DNA from: Tulasnella sp. 424
Taxonomy: Eukaryota; Basidiomycota; Agaricomycetes; Cantharellales; Tulasnellaceae
Length of the DNA stretch: 64,000 nt
Direction of reading: 5' to 3'
Assembly (NCBI GenBank): GCA_019633425.1
Contig: WSUB01000162.1
Coordinates: 1-64,000, forward strand
Below the pieces are notes generated by a model. That model ran no database searches, was not told the origin of the DNA, and saw only the letters and a list, made by a program, of their open reading frames with translations. Of the stretch, positions 12,001 to 22,146 are shown piece after piece; positions within the stretch are counted from its first letter, which is position 1, and each line of letters opens with the position of its first letter. The position numbers and the translations under genes are program-made.

Positions 12001-12367
12001 GACTTCCAGTAACCACAGTCATGGAGGACCTTTGACACCCGGTGCTGACGCGCTCCTTGTTGGTGATCGGGGCGGGTTAATCCGTAGTCCCTCGGGCGGA
12101 AGCGATTGGCGAGCTGGTCGACCGAAAACCCCTCTGGTCGATCATCGTTTGGATCCTGACACCATCCTTGCCGCCAAGGGTCGTAGTCCCGGAAACGCGA
12201 ACAGGCTGAGTGACTATAGCACGCCAAGTGAGGAGAGCTTGGGCAGTTTGCAAGACCATGAGGATTATTCACGGAGAGTGCTCCAGGTTCGTCTTTCACC
12301 ATCGCCGTCGGTGCTGGAGTTTTGTGGTGACCTCGCTCCATTTATCCAGGTGACTAACCCATCCTGA
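9070..12367 (+). CDS. Mucin-like Ser/Thr-rich single-pass membrane protein
   Basis: Proposed exons 9070-9731, 9856-10622, 10691-10762, 10818-11121, 11176-12286 and 12350-12367 join in frame to 977 aa. Residues 1 to about 475 are Ser/Thr/Pro-rich with many SSS and TTT runs, as in O-mannosylated wall-spanning proteins. A short segment with SIILSS and LYTTTYTSTSNG precedes one transmembrane helix (about 11000-11055, core VFIVVGIAGAAIILFGIF) and a basic stop-transfer YLRRRKMRR. The cytosolic tail of roughly 450 aa is disordered, rich in Pro, Ser, Gly and Tyr. Architecture fits a surface sensor or wall anchor, but no named domain is seen. No signal peptide is visible at this start, so a 5' exon may be missing. 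Acceptor 10696 instead of 10690 is equally in frame. Confidence 0.68.
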
Positions 12368-12699
12368 GAGCCTGTCCCATGGTATTTCTGCTGCTCTCTC
12401 ATCGTACCCTCGACTCCCCTGTATCTTGTAGTTTGTCATGGACTCGATCGATCTTCACGTTATTCTTCTCTACTACATACACTATCTTCCGTTCCGATTT
12501 CGGACAATTTTCTCACTAGTTGAACGATCGGACGCTTCTTTTATCGGCAAATGGACTCCCTTTGTCAGAGTTTGCTTCGGGGCCCCGCGCTCTTGCGTCA
12601 CCAAATCTCGCATCGATCCGCTTTTCTCAGAGTGAACGAAATGACCTGACCAGCTTCTCCCACCTTCAATCCTCCCTTGAATTCGACAGCGACATCGAA
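12368..12699. other. Intergenic region
   Basis: Between the stop of the mucin-like gene and the GST-like start. CT-rich with no exon recognised; probably the terminator of one gene and the promoter of the next. An in-frame ATG at 12520 could extend the GST-like protein, but those residues do not resemble the family. Confidence 0.4.
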
Positions 12700-14173
12700 A
12701 TGGCATCCTCTGGAAATCCGACAAGCAGCCCTCTGTTGTCATCAGGACCGATTCCGAAAGCCATCCTATACTATCACCCGAAAGATCCCTGGAGCTCGGC
12801 AGGTGAGCCGCCAATACTCTATCGATGTCTCACAATTGACGATTCAATCTCTCAGTTCTGCTTGCGTTGTAGGTGTCTTCGTGCTTCTAACCCCTTATGT
12901 GAGATATTAAGCTCCGCGATTTCAGGGAAGAAAAGGGTTATGGCCACGACGAGCTGGACCGAAAGGAGGTTGATATTACCGCAGGGGATAATTATGACTT
13001 GGCTTACTTGCGAATCAACAACAGTGTCGGCGAGTCATAATCATGCCATACGAGCAGCCTTTTGGAAACGCTGAACTTGACTTTTCTATCGTCGAAAGTG
13101 GGAACGGGTGTTCCTACCTTGGTAGTTCCCCTGGACAGATACCTTGGACCCGAAATCGAGAGCAAGTACAAGGCACTTTCAGATGTATCGGTGAGCTTGC
13201 GTTTCACCATTTTTAAGGAAAATTGTCCTGACTCTGGCACACTAGAAAATCCTCGAATTCCTTGATAAATCAAGACCATCCGTTTCAAAGTCAGGCATCG
13301 CTTCCCACTCTCCCGCGCCCGGTGAGCACCTCGGCTCGCCTTGCTTACTCCTTTGATTAATTAATTATCGTTTCAGCTCTCGCTCCGGCCACGATTGATG
13401 CTCAAATAAAGTCGAACAGCATAATTTCGCTCGTCCATTCGACGCCACTGGACCTCGAGGTCCTGTTCCTGGCTGGAAAGACTCCTGACGAGGTTGCTGA
13501 AATGGCCAAAGGAGAGCAGGGGACATGGCTGAAGCGGCGAGCGGAGAAGTTGGCGGCTGCTTTGGACCATGATCCTACAGCTGCGTCGCCAGATCCGAAC
13601 AATCCTGCACCCGTCCTGACGGCCAAGTCAAGGGCCCTCCTCGAGCCGCGACTGGCTCTCTACAAGGCCATCATTGCCACTTACGACTCTCCTACCTCTG
13701 GAGATTCCTCAGTCCAAGAATTTTTCAGCAAGAGCAAGATAGCTTGGGAGGTGGACGTCAAAACGGGACTCGAGTCGATCGAGTCAACCATCAAGCAGTC
13801 CCACGTGGCATCTGGGGAGGAAGGTCTCAATGCTACTAATCCAGCAGGGATGGCTAGTCAAGGCTCTACGATAGGACACACCGTTACTGTCCCTGCCGCC
13901 AACGCAGCAGCGGCCGAGGCGGAAAGCCATAACCGAGAGGCGGGACACCCGGGCGGCCTGCTCCTCGGCGAGCAACTCAGTCTCGCCGACCTCCACCTAT
14001 TCGTCTGGCTTGCCCGCGCCGTCTATCTTTCTCGGGGCGACCTATCGCCTGCCGGGATTGACAAGCTAGGTGAAAGAGCCGGAATCGCCATCCCATCACG
14101 CGTTAAAGCGTTCTGGGAAGCCATGGTGCAGAGGGAGTCGGTAAAGAAGGTGTATCATGATGGAGCACACTAG
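12700..14173 (+). CDS. Glutathione S-transferase-like protein
   Basis: Exons 12700-12802, 12856-12868, 12926-13023, 13099-13190, 13246-13321 and 13377-14173 give 392 aa. The N-terminal half is a thioredoxin-fold GST domain: AILYYHPKDPWSS, then VLLALEEKGYGHD, EVDITAGDNYDLAYLRIN, and the cis-Pro motif GVPTLVVPL. The C-terminal half is helical with GLLLGEQLSLADLHLFVWLARAV, the typical GST C-terminal N-capping/hydrophobic staple region (xSLADL). The long linker of about 80 residues between domains is unusual. Exon 2 is only 13 nt and is needed to restore the VLLALEEKG block. Likely cytosolic glutathione-dependent enzyme; substrate unknown. The next gene is convergent. Confidence 0.82.
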
Positions 14174-14442
14174 TTGATAAATAGAATGTGAAATTCCATG
14201 TGCCTAGCTGAACGGCGTTGAAACGAATAGATTGCTAGAGAGCTCTGTCCCAAATCGTGTGCTACTCTCATGTGGATTTCCGGAATCCCCAGTGGCCGAT
14301 GCCTGCATGCAGAACCGAGTGAACCGAGGGAAGTCGCCTACAGCTTTGCACTAGACGGGGGTTACAGTGATACTTGATTCAGATAACGATGTGGTCAAGG
14401 AGTTACATGCACATAGTACGGACGAAAGGGCAACCTATGGGT

Positions 14443-15799
14443 CTATTGAGTGGTCCTATATGAAGGTGCCAAGGACAGCCCCCTTTGCACGCCAGGTGGA
14501 CCAAATGTCGAGGAAGCCCGCACGGGCTCGAGTGGAGGGGAGGACTGGGGAGAGCCCGAACTGAACTGCGAGAGGCTCTGCTGCGACACGTGGTGAGGAT
14601 AAAAGCTCTGCCTCATCGGATCTGCGTCCATGAGAGGCGGAACGTCGTGATTCGAGGATGGCGCGGATTGAGGTATGGTCGGATTGGAGGGGCTCTGGGC
14701 GGAGGGACTAGAGAGAATGCTTATGAGACGTGACGATATGTGGCCTTGAATCGAACTCGAAACTCACGGATAGAATCGATAAGATGGTTGCTGCTGTTGA
14801 AGGGGAGCCGTCGAGCCTGGGGTGTTGGGAGACATGTGCCCAGATGGCACTGCATGGTACGTTCCACCTGGAGCCCACGACCTCATATCGTTTTGGTATT
14901 GCTGGGTTGTTGGCCTCTGCTCTCTAAAGCACGAGAACCAGATACCAAGCGCGATTACGATTAGGAGGACGACGCCTCCGACAACCCCGCCGGCGATTGC
15001 GCCTACCGGGGTAGATGTCTCGGAGGTTTTTCCTTCTGGTGTTGGGGTTGGGGTTACATGGATGATTACTGTTGTTGGCCGCGACGTCGATGTCGGAGAT
15101 GGACTGGTTGAACCAGGGGTGATGGAAGCAGAGGGTCCGACTAGACCGACAGGGTGAATTAGATATAGACGTGAATAGTTTGAAAGGGGATCCTACCAGC
15201 GTAAGCCGAGGCTATGGTCGGTGACCAGAAGCCGACGGTTGTAGGATCGATGTTGGCCCAGGTTGGAACTTGGGTGCCAGCGGGGATGGGATATGGAAAG
15301 GCGTTACCGATGTAACTCTGTGGACAGTTCTGGATCCAGTATTGCCATTGATTGATGGAGCCACCTTGGCAGGCTGCACAAGCTTCAATGATGTTGTAAA
15401 AGACGGTGTTGCACTCGCAGGGAGTTGCTAGTTGTCCAGCCGGGGCACCATAGGAAGGAACGCCATCGAGAGAGAGGACCATCCATGAGCCATTATTGCA
15501 CACTCCTGCAAGATAGCTTTCGTTTCGTGGAATTAAAACCTCAAGAAAACGCTCGGCAAGTCGATTTGAGGACTCACGCAGCGACAAGGCAGGGAGACTG
15601 TCCGCTTGCGTTGTTCATCCAGGCAAATTGCACGCCACAGGTGGCGTTTGTGAGCTAGACGCCCGGGGGGGGGGGAACGCTCCTGTTAATGGGCTATCGT
15701 GCAGCATGTGTGCCTGGACCTCACCGCCTGGGCGGCTGTAGTTGCCACCAGAAGAGGCAGGAACACGAGTGCTTTCCAATTCCAGGATTGAAATGGCAT
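14443..15799 (-). CDS. Eight-cysteine type I membrane protein, paralog A
   Basis: Exons (transcript order) 15799-15725, 15654-15578, 15516-15197, 15140-14768, 14707-14443 give 369 aa. Exon 1 is a clean signal peptide (KALVFLPLLVATTAAQA). The ectodomain has eight cysteines in the pattern C-x15-C-x9-C-x26-C-x-C-x10-C-x2-C-x14-C, with WMNNASGQSPC and PCECNTVFY blocks and a PIPAGTQVPTWA block. A short Ser/Thr/Pro stalk leads to one TM helix (core AIAGGVVGGVVLLIVIALGIW) and a Gln/Pro/Ser-rich cytosolic tail. I recall such hypothetical proteins from other Agaricomycetes but know no function. Divergent from paralog B. Confidence 0.8.
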
Positions 15800-17073
15800 G
15801 GGCGCTTCGGGCAAGGCCTGCTGAAGAGACCGAAGGGGGTGGTGGAAGGGAGGAAAGAAGAAAGAGATTCGGGGGAGGCAGAGAGATCTTTTAAATGAGA
15901 TGGATGTACGGCAATCGATCTTTCGGACGCCGGCATGTAGATCAAGCTTGGCGTGTAAGAGGAGGAAATCTGAGAATGAGATAAGAATGCCTCAGATGAT
16001 TAGATGTAAAAAATGCGACAGCATTGCAAGTAGACGCAAGAGACTAGCCAACCACCAACACCAAGGAAGAAAAAGGATGGGAACTGCGTTGAATAGATGC
16101 TACTACTATGCCATAGGAAATCGCCTTTGTGGTGCTTGAGGGGAGAGGGGGGGTGAGGATTAGGCTGTGTTTTGGACTGGGAAATCACTTCTCAGGGGAG
16201 GTCTCTTGGCAGTGCAGATCACGAGTCGACACAGGTCTACCAAGTCGAGTTCATTTTTAGACAGAAGCGGGCATCTCTTAAAAGTAAATATCTCGCACAG
16301 AGAGCGCTATATATATATATACTTCAAGCTATATTATACTTCAAGCGATCGTATGTACATGACCCTAGGTTATTCCTTTTGTTAGTTGGATGGGTGTTGA
16401 CGACGAGTGCGCGTCCCAGCTGTCAAATCCCAGCCTACGTTGAGAGTCAGGCACAAGATGGGTTAATGCCGAGAGTGGTGCTAAACTTGGAGGGTGGCGT
16501 TGCTTTCGTTAGATTACGTGAGATAAGCTTGGCAGGGCAGTGCACAGCCGGCATGCCGACACACAGCTGCCCAGTGTTGGGCACAAAGAGGGCCTGAAGA
16601 GTGACGCACGTGTATTTTTAGATAGTAAAATCGTTACTTGCCTTTTGCAGGTCATGTTGGAGTGGAGAGAGATTGAGCGGGCTGTTGAGGCCGTCGGAGA
16701 AACGGAAGCAACGGCGTACGTAATCATAAGCGTCTATGTCGCGTTGCCCGCAATTCCCCTTGCACCCACTTCTCCCCTTTCTCGCTTTTGCTCATGGACG
16801 GCGACGACGAAGAATGATGTAGTACTTGCAGTAGTAGTCCTTGGAATAGCAGTAAGAGAAGGGGGGTATTAATAGTGATTGATTATGTTTGTGGTGGCTG
16901 TGCCCATCGGAAGAGTTAAATTCAGGGTCCCATCAAACGACGCCCCCTTGTTCATAAGCCTTCCCGCTTCCTCTTCTCGGTCGCGTTCCTTCCCCCCCCC
17001 CCTCACTCACTCTCTCTCTCTCTGCCAACGCTCCCTTCTCCCCCTCGTGCCATCGTCATCGCCCGTTAACACA
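15800..17073. promoter_or_regulatory. Divergent intergenic region between paralogs A and B
   Basis: 1.27 kb separating two divergently transcribed paralogs, so it should hold both promoters. Visible features are an alternating TA run at 16307-16321, a repeated ACTTCAAGC word close after it, and a C/CT-rich tract (about 16990-17030) just upstream of the paralog B start, typical of fungal core promoters. No coding exon was recognised. Confidence 0.45.
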
Positions 17074-18772
17074 ATGGCAAGGGTATCCACGATTGCTACG
17101 TTATCCGCCGCTTTATTAGCAGGTCTTGTACATGCTCAGGTAATCTTAATCCCATCTCATCACTTTCTTTTTTGGGCCCTTGCCACGACACCACGAGTTT
17201 GCCACAAGCCCAAAAGCTTACGCCCAACTTCACATCTCTAGAGAACCAATACGACATGTCAAGCCACTTACTCCTGGCTGAAAAACGCTCAAGGTCAAGA
17301 TCCATGTCTCCTCGCATCGTGAGTCCACCCACTTCTGGAGCACTCCGGGAAAAAAAAACCGCGCTTTCCGCAGTCCTCCGGAAAAACTGATACCCATCCC
17401 CCCCCCCCCTTAGTTACCTCTCCATGCCGTGCGCTGGATCTCAAGGAACTTGGGACTCTCAACCCCTTGATTCAACCCAATACTATCTCTCGCCAACAGC
17501 AGCAAATGCCGACCCCTGCATGTGCAACGCCGTCTTTTACTCCGTCGTCTCTGCCTGCGCTTACTGCCAGGGCGCCGTTGTCTCCACCTGGTTCCAATGG
17601 ATCCCCAACTGCGGCACTTTCCAGTCAAACACTTACCCAGTCAGCGTAGTCGCCGGCTCAAGCCTCCCCGGTTGGGCAACTCTCCCAATCCCAGCTAGTG
17701 GCACCTGGGACGCCACCGCGGCTTACAACTATGCCCGTACGTCTCCGTCTATACCCTCTACGTGCGCGCCACTCACCTTAACAATCCCTTGCGTCTCTAG
17801 TCTCAGCCAGTGCTTCGATCACCCTCGGTGGCTCAGTCACTGCTGGCGCGTCCACGGCTGCCTCCGGCACTATCGCCCTCCCTTCTCTTTCAAAATCTTC
17901 CGACAGCCCCGCCGCAACCCAGTCATCAAAGTCGAGCAATGGCGGCGTCATTGGAGCCGCCGTCGGTGGCACCATCGGTGGACTAGGCTTGCTAGCCGGA
18001 CTTGGCTTCTTGATCTGGTGGTTCTGCATCAGAAAACCCTCTGGAGAGCAGTCCATCAAGCATAGTCCTGGCGGATTCGATGATGAAGGAAAGATCCACA
18101 GCCCTCCAATCCAGGTCCAACCTTGGAAGTGAGTCGTTCGTCCCTTTTTATGATAGTTTCTTTAGACGTTTTTCAACGTCCTTGCCTTTTCCCCCCAACC
18201 ATTCTACTTCTCATCTTAGCTCGACGCTGACGAATACGGGATACAATTACGCTTCCCTCCCCCAACATAGTCCCGATGCTCCCGGCTCTCAACCAGGCAC
18301 GGTCCCTTATTACGGTGTCTCTTCCACTCCTGCTCCTGGACCAATGTCACCTCCCCCTCTCTCGAATATCTCCTACGCGTCCCCTCAAACATACCCCACT
18401 CAACCATCCCAATACTCCGGTCCCGGCTCCGAAGTTGGTGGTCCCACCGTTTACTCGGAATCCAATTCGGGATATGGCGGTGTTCCTACCACTGTCACTT
18501 ATGGCGTTGCTAATCCTGGTCCCGCCCAGCAATACCCAGTCGGAGATCCCAACCAATACTCCCCTAATGCGACCTCTTACAACCCCAGCAGTGGGTACAG
18601 CAACCCCGCGGCAGCCTACCAACAACAACCTGCCGCCCCCAACCCGTTGTTGGAAGGATTCGACGGTGGAATGCACGCTCCTCCGCCGAGGTACGAGACG
18701 CCCGCCCCTGGGTCGAGCATGATGGGTCCAGGTGCCACTGGCGCAACTGGATGGCCCAACGAGAAGCGATAA
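17074..18772 (+). CDS. Eight-cysteine type I membrane protein, paralog B
   Basis: Exons 17074-17139, 17242-17318, 17414-17736, 17801-18128 and 18220-18772 give 448 aa. Exon 1 encodes exactly a signal peptide ending VHAQ. The ectodomain keeps the family spacing (C-x15-C-x9-C-x28-C-x-C-x10-C-x2-C-x14-C) with WLKNAQGQDPC and CMCNAVFYS. A Ser/Thr stalk leads to a Gly-rich TM helix (GGTIGGLGLLAGLGFLIWWF) and the longest tail of the family, about 240 aa rich in Pro, Tyr, Ser and Gly with repeated YxxP and PQ words. Intron 2 ends in a long C tract. Promoter region is shared with paralog A. Confidence 0.82.
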
Positions 18773-19383
18773 ATCCCTCGCAGCAAGGAAGAGCTCTTTA
18801 TTATGTGTGGTTTCCCGTGTACCATAGGGAATGGTTTCGATCACGTTTTCCATCGCGCCGTTCTCTTGACCCGTCGTTCCTTTGTGTCATAGCCCTTTTC
18901 CGACTTTTCTCCCTCTTCTATATACTATCTGACCTTGTTTCGCTTTTTTTTTATCCCCTGCAGTCGGGTTTCGCTTGATCCCTCAGTTCGGTCTCGAATC
19001 GCCACTGAGACTCCGAGCCCGCCTCAGGGCACGAGTGGTCCCGATTTAACTTTGGCTTGGTGTATTATTGGTAGTTATAACAGGAACGTCCAAAACAACG
19101 GTGATCGCGCCCCTTTCCCGAGACCAGATACGTCTTTGCAGCAGCATATCTCTCCATGTCAATTCGTTGCAAACGTCAAGGACTACGATAGCGGACACGT
19201 GCCCGCACTGCCTTGTCCGATCTCGGGGCGCTTCCTGTGCGAGCTAATAAGAGACTTCCCCCCCCTTCTTCGTCTCCCCTCGCTACCTGGTGCGTTCGAC
19301 ATTGCCTTGGGGCAACCAAGTTCAGCACTCACAGCCAACAGAAACCCAACCACTCGTTCACTCTTAACCTCGTGGTCCCTCGT
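18773..19383. other. Intergenic region between paralogs B and C
   Basis: About 0.6 kb. The first part is the probable terminator of paralog B (a T-rich stretch near 18940); the rest is presumably the promoter of paralog C. No exon or RNA gene was recognised. Confidence 0.4.
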
Positions 19384-20772
19384 ATGCAGACGCCTTTCGT
19401 CTGCAGATACTGGGTCCTCCTCACAGTCCTCGGCCTCCTCATTCTAAACTCTCTCCTCGCACTGGCCGAGCCATATGCTGTTTGTTAACTTCCCTCTCCA
19501 CTGTACATGGAGGTTCAGGGCCCAATCTCACCCGCGCTTTACAGGCTACTACAGCAATATGCTCCCCCGAGTACGGGTGGATGAACAACTCGGCAGGATA
19601 CTCTCCCTGTCTTCTCTATGCGTACGCCGTTTATGTTACGTCATTCCTAGTGCACTCGACTCTGATAGAATTTGCAGACGACTGGCTGCTGGCTGCACTC
19701 CATCCGGCTCATTCCTACTCATGCCCCTTCCTCCACCATCAAAGAGCACAAATTTCGAAAAATCCTACCCTCCGCCACAGAATTCCAAAGCAGCAACGGC
19801 ATGCGTATGCAACGCGGTCGCCTATTCACTCATCCAAGCATGCGCTGTATGTCAAGGCGGCACACCCATGTGGTGGTCCGCTCCACCCCCTTTGGAGAAT
19901 CCCACAAATTCCACAACTTGGTGGACGAGACGCTGTCCACCGCTTTACACAACAGATTTCTTTCCATTCCGGTTGCCCAACGGAACAGAGGTGCCTGATT
20001 GGGCAACAGAGGTTGGGGTAACCGTCAGCAGTGGGGTCTGGGACCCAACCGCCGCTCAACAAGTCGCCAGTAAGTAGTCGACCCAATCAAGTTCGTCGGA
20101 CGTTAATCGTTCAGAGACGTTTAGCATTCATCCCCGTCAAATCATCGACGCCAACCCCAGTTCCGTCGCACCATCCAAGCCCAGGAGTAATAGCTGGAAG
20201 CGTCATCGGTGCTCTAATCTTTGCCGCCGTCTTGATTGGATTGGTGCTTGTAAACCGACGATATCGCCGTATGCCTCCATCAGGTCGTTACGCTGCATCA
20301 ACCACAAGCGTATTCCCGACTCTCAGTGGCATCTACCCAGCCAGCTGGGGCCGCACTGCAAAGCAGGAATCAACGCCGTTCAACTTTACCATGACTTATT
20401 CTCCGGTAAACACGACCACGGATCGTGACTCGGCCGTTCTGGTTCCAAATCCGAATCGCCTCAGTCGCGGAAGCTCGGATGCCGGGCCACCTCAAATCAC
20501 CATCCGATATGAATGGGAGCCCCCATTGCCTCCTGACCCCACGCCTCCGCCTCCGAATCCACGAGAAGGTTATCTCGTGGACCATGACTGGGGGAAGAGT
20601 TTGGCCTTTTGGGCAAGGTGTGCATGTTGCGCACCCGCCTTTATGCCCTGAACTGACTCTCCAACTTGCGTGATTTAGTCTGGGGGTATGGACTCCATCC
20701 CAAAGGCCAGGAGATGCAGGCCCTTCTACAGCAGAAACAAACAATCATTTACTTGGACGGACACCTTACTAG
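19384..20772 (+). CDS. Eight-cysteine type I membrane protein, paralog C (divergent)
   Basis: Exons 19384-19479, 19545-19621, 19678-20069, 20125-20617 and 20679-20772 give 383 aa. A signal peptide (VLLTVLGLLILNSLLALA) is followed by WMNNSAGYSPC, the CVCNAVAYS block and an IP-like block ending TEVPDWA. Spacings x15, x9, x10 and x2 are kept, but the C3-C4 stretch is 35 residues and the last inter-cysteine loop is 27 instead of 14, by an insertion rich in Trp and Pro. The TM helix (VIAGSVIGALIFAAVLIGLVLV) is followed by a short Pro-rich tail with PPLPPDPTPPPPNP, a possible SH3/WW ligand. Intron 1 donor (GTTTGT) is weak. Confidence 0.75.
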
Positions 20773-21058
20773 CGCTCGGCTGTCTTATTATCGTTGTCTC
20801 TCTAAGTTATGCCTTGTTGTATAGATATCATGCGCGCTTGGGTACTACTACAACAAGCTGCCAAAAGGATGTAAAGCGTCCGTAGCGATCATAGAGCGCC
20901 AGGCGATAGCAAAGTCCAGCGATTCTAGCAACGTAAACTCCACCGATGATGAGACACCACCTAGCCACCCCTCGACCCTCTCCAGCTCTGCAGTGATTGC
21001 GCGAACCTATCGTGTTAAAACTTGTCAATGCTTGAATGCACTCAATGCTTCCCACTAC
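20773..21058. other. Convergent spacer between paralogs C and D
   Basis: Short 3'-to-3' spacer. On the minus strand a GTAAGT lies right at the paralog D stop and an open frame continues after a possible acceptor near 20990. An alternative D tail with one more exon therefore cannot be excluded, though nothing in that frame resembles the paralogs. Confidence 0.35.
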
Positions 21059-22146
21059 TTACTGCGAGTTTCTCCAATCATAGCTCCCTGGCCGTAGGAA
21101 TCCGGTTCTCCTCCTGCCAGGTGTCGCTGTGCCATTCACCGGTGGTAGCGGTGGCACTCCACTGTAGCTATGGCCCTGTACCAAAGTCATCGGTCTTCCT
21201 ATAGGTTTTCCGTTCACGGTTGTTGTTGGACCGGCATATCCAGGTGCATAGGTTATTCTCTGGCCATCGGCATCCACGGAGTAGAGCGACAGTTCGCGTT
21301 GTCGACGAGCTCCGCGATGGGCGCACCACCAAAGCCAAAGAAGCACGAGAAGGACAGTCCCCCCAATGACGCCTACAACCACACCAACGATAAGCTTGAT
21401 ATTTGGTCCGGAATGAGTAGTCTGTGTTGATGGATCGAGGGATGTGGAGCCAGAGACTGTGGAGGAACAAAATTGAGTTTTGAAATGGATGACTGGACAT
21501 CCCGTGGTACTCACGTGCGTACTGCTCTGCTGCCGTCTCATTCCATCCGGAGCCGTCCCCGCTGGCAGTTACATCCAAGTACGCCCATCCTGGTATCTGG
21601 GTCCCGCTGGGTATGGCGTATGGGTAGGTTTTTCCAATGTAGGTTGAAGGGCAGCCACTACTCCATGCACCCCACGACAATATGGAGCAAGCCTGGCAGG
21701 TCGAGCATGCTTGCAAGAGGGAGTATAGAACGGTACTGCATTGGCACTGGTTAATTAGTTGACCAGCTGGAGGGTTGTACGTTGCTCGTGGATCGCCGCT
21801 TAAAGGATCGACTGTCCAGTTGGCGGTTGGAGAGCAAGTGGCAGAGAGGTAGCTGGGGGGCAAGGCGTAAGCCGTCTTAGCCACAAAAAATAGACGCCGC
21901 CGTGTGGAACTTACGCATAAACGACGCAAGGATCTTGTCCCAGGCCGTTGTTCATCCAATCGTTTCCTGCCTTGCATGTTACGTGGCTAACCTACACGAG
22001 GACGGCATTCTGTGAATGGATGGGATCGTGTTCTTTTGACGCTTTGCACTGACTGCGGCGCCGAGGACAGTTGGAAGTGGCATCCAACTCCACCACAGGA
22101 CGGTTACACAAACGGTCCATAGCGACAAGCGTACTGAGTGGTGCAT
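21059..22146 (-). CDS. Eight-cysteine type I membrane protein, paralog D
   Basis: Exons (transcript order) 22146-22054, 21991-21915, 21852-21515, 21456-21059 give 301 aa, the shortest of the four. Exon 1 holds the signal peptide (LWTVCVTVLWWSW followed by PLPTVLGAA). The ectodomain has WMNNGLGQDPC, CQCSTVLYS and AIPSGTQIPGWA, with the invariant spacings x15, x9, x10, x2 and x14, plus one extra Cys (CQAC) in the last loop. The TM helix is VVVGVIGGTVLLVLLWLWWC; the tail is about 90 residues, basic near the membrane, with a PPLPPVNGT word. The tail lacks the additional exon found in A, B and C. Confidence 0.8.

Noticed and set aside
15661..15673. C/G homopolymer tracts as assembly errors
   Set aside because: Similar tracts (17401-17411, 23336-23346, 4390-4401) lie in introns or non-coding DNA, and the exon frames around them are intact.
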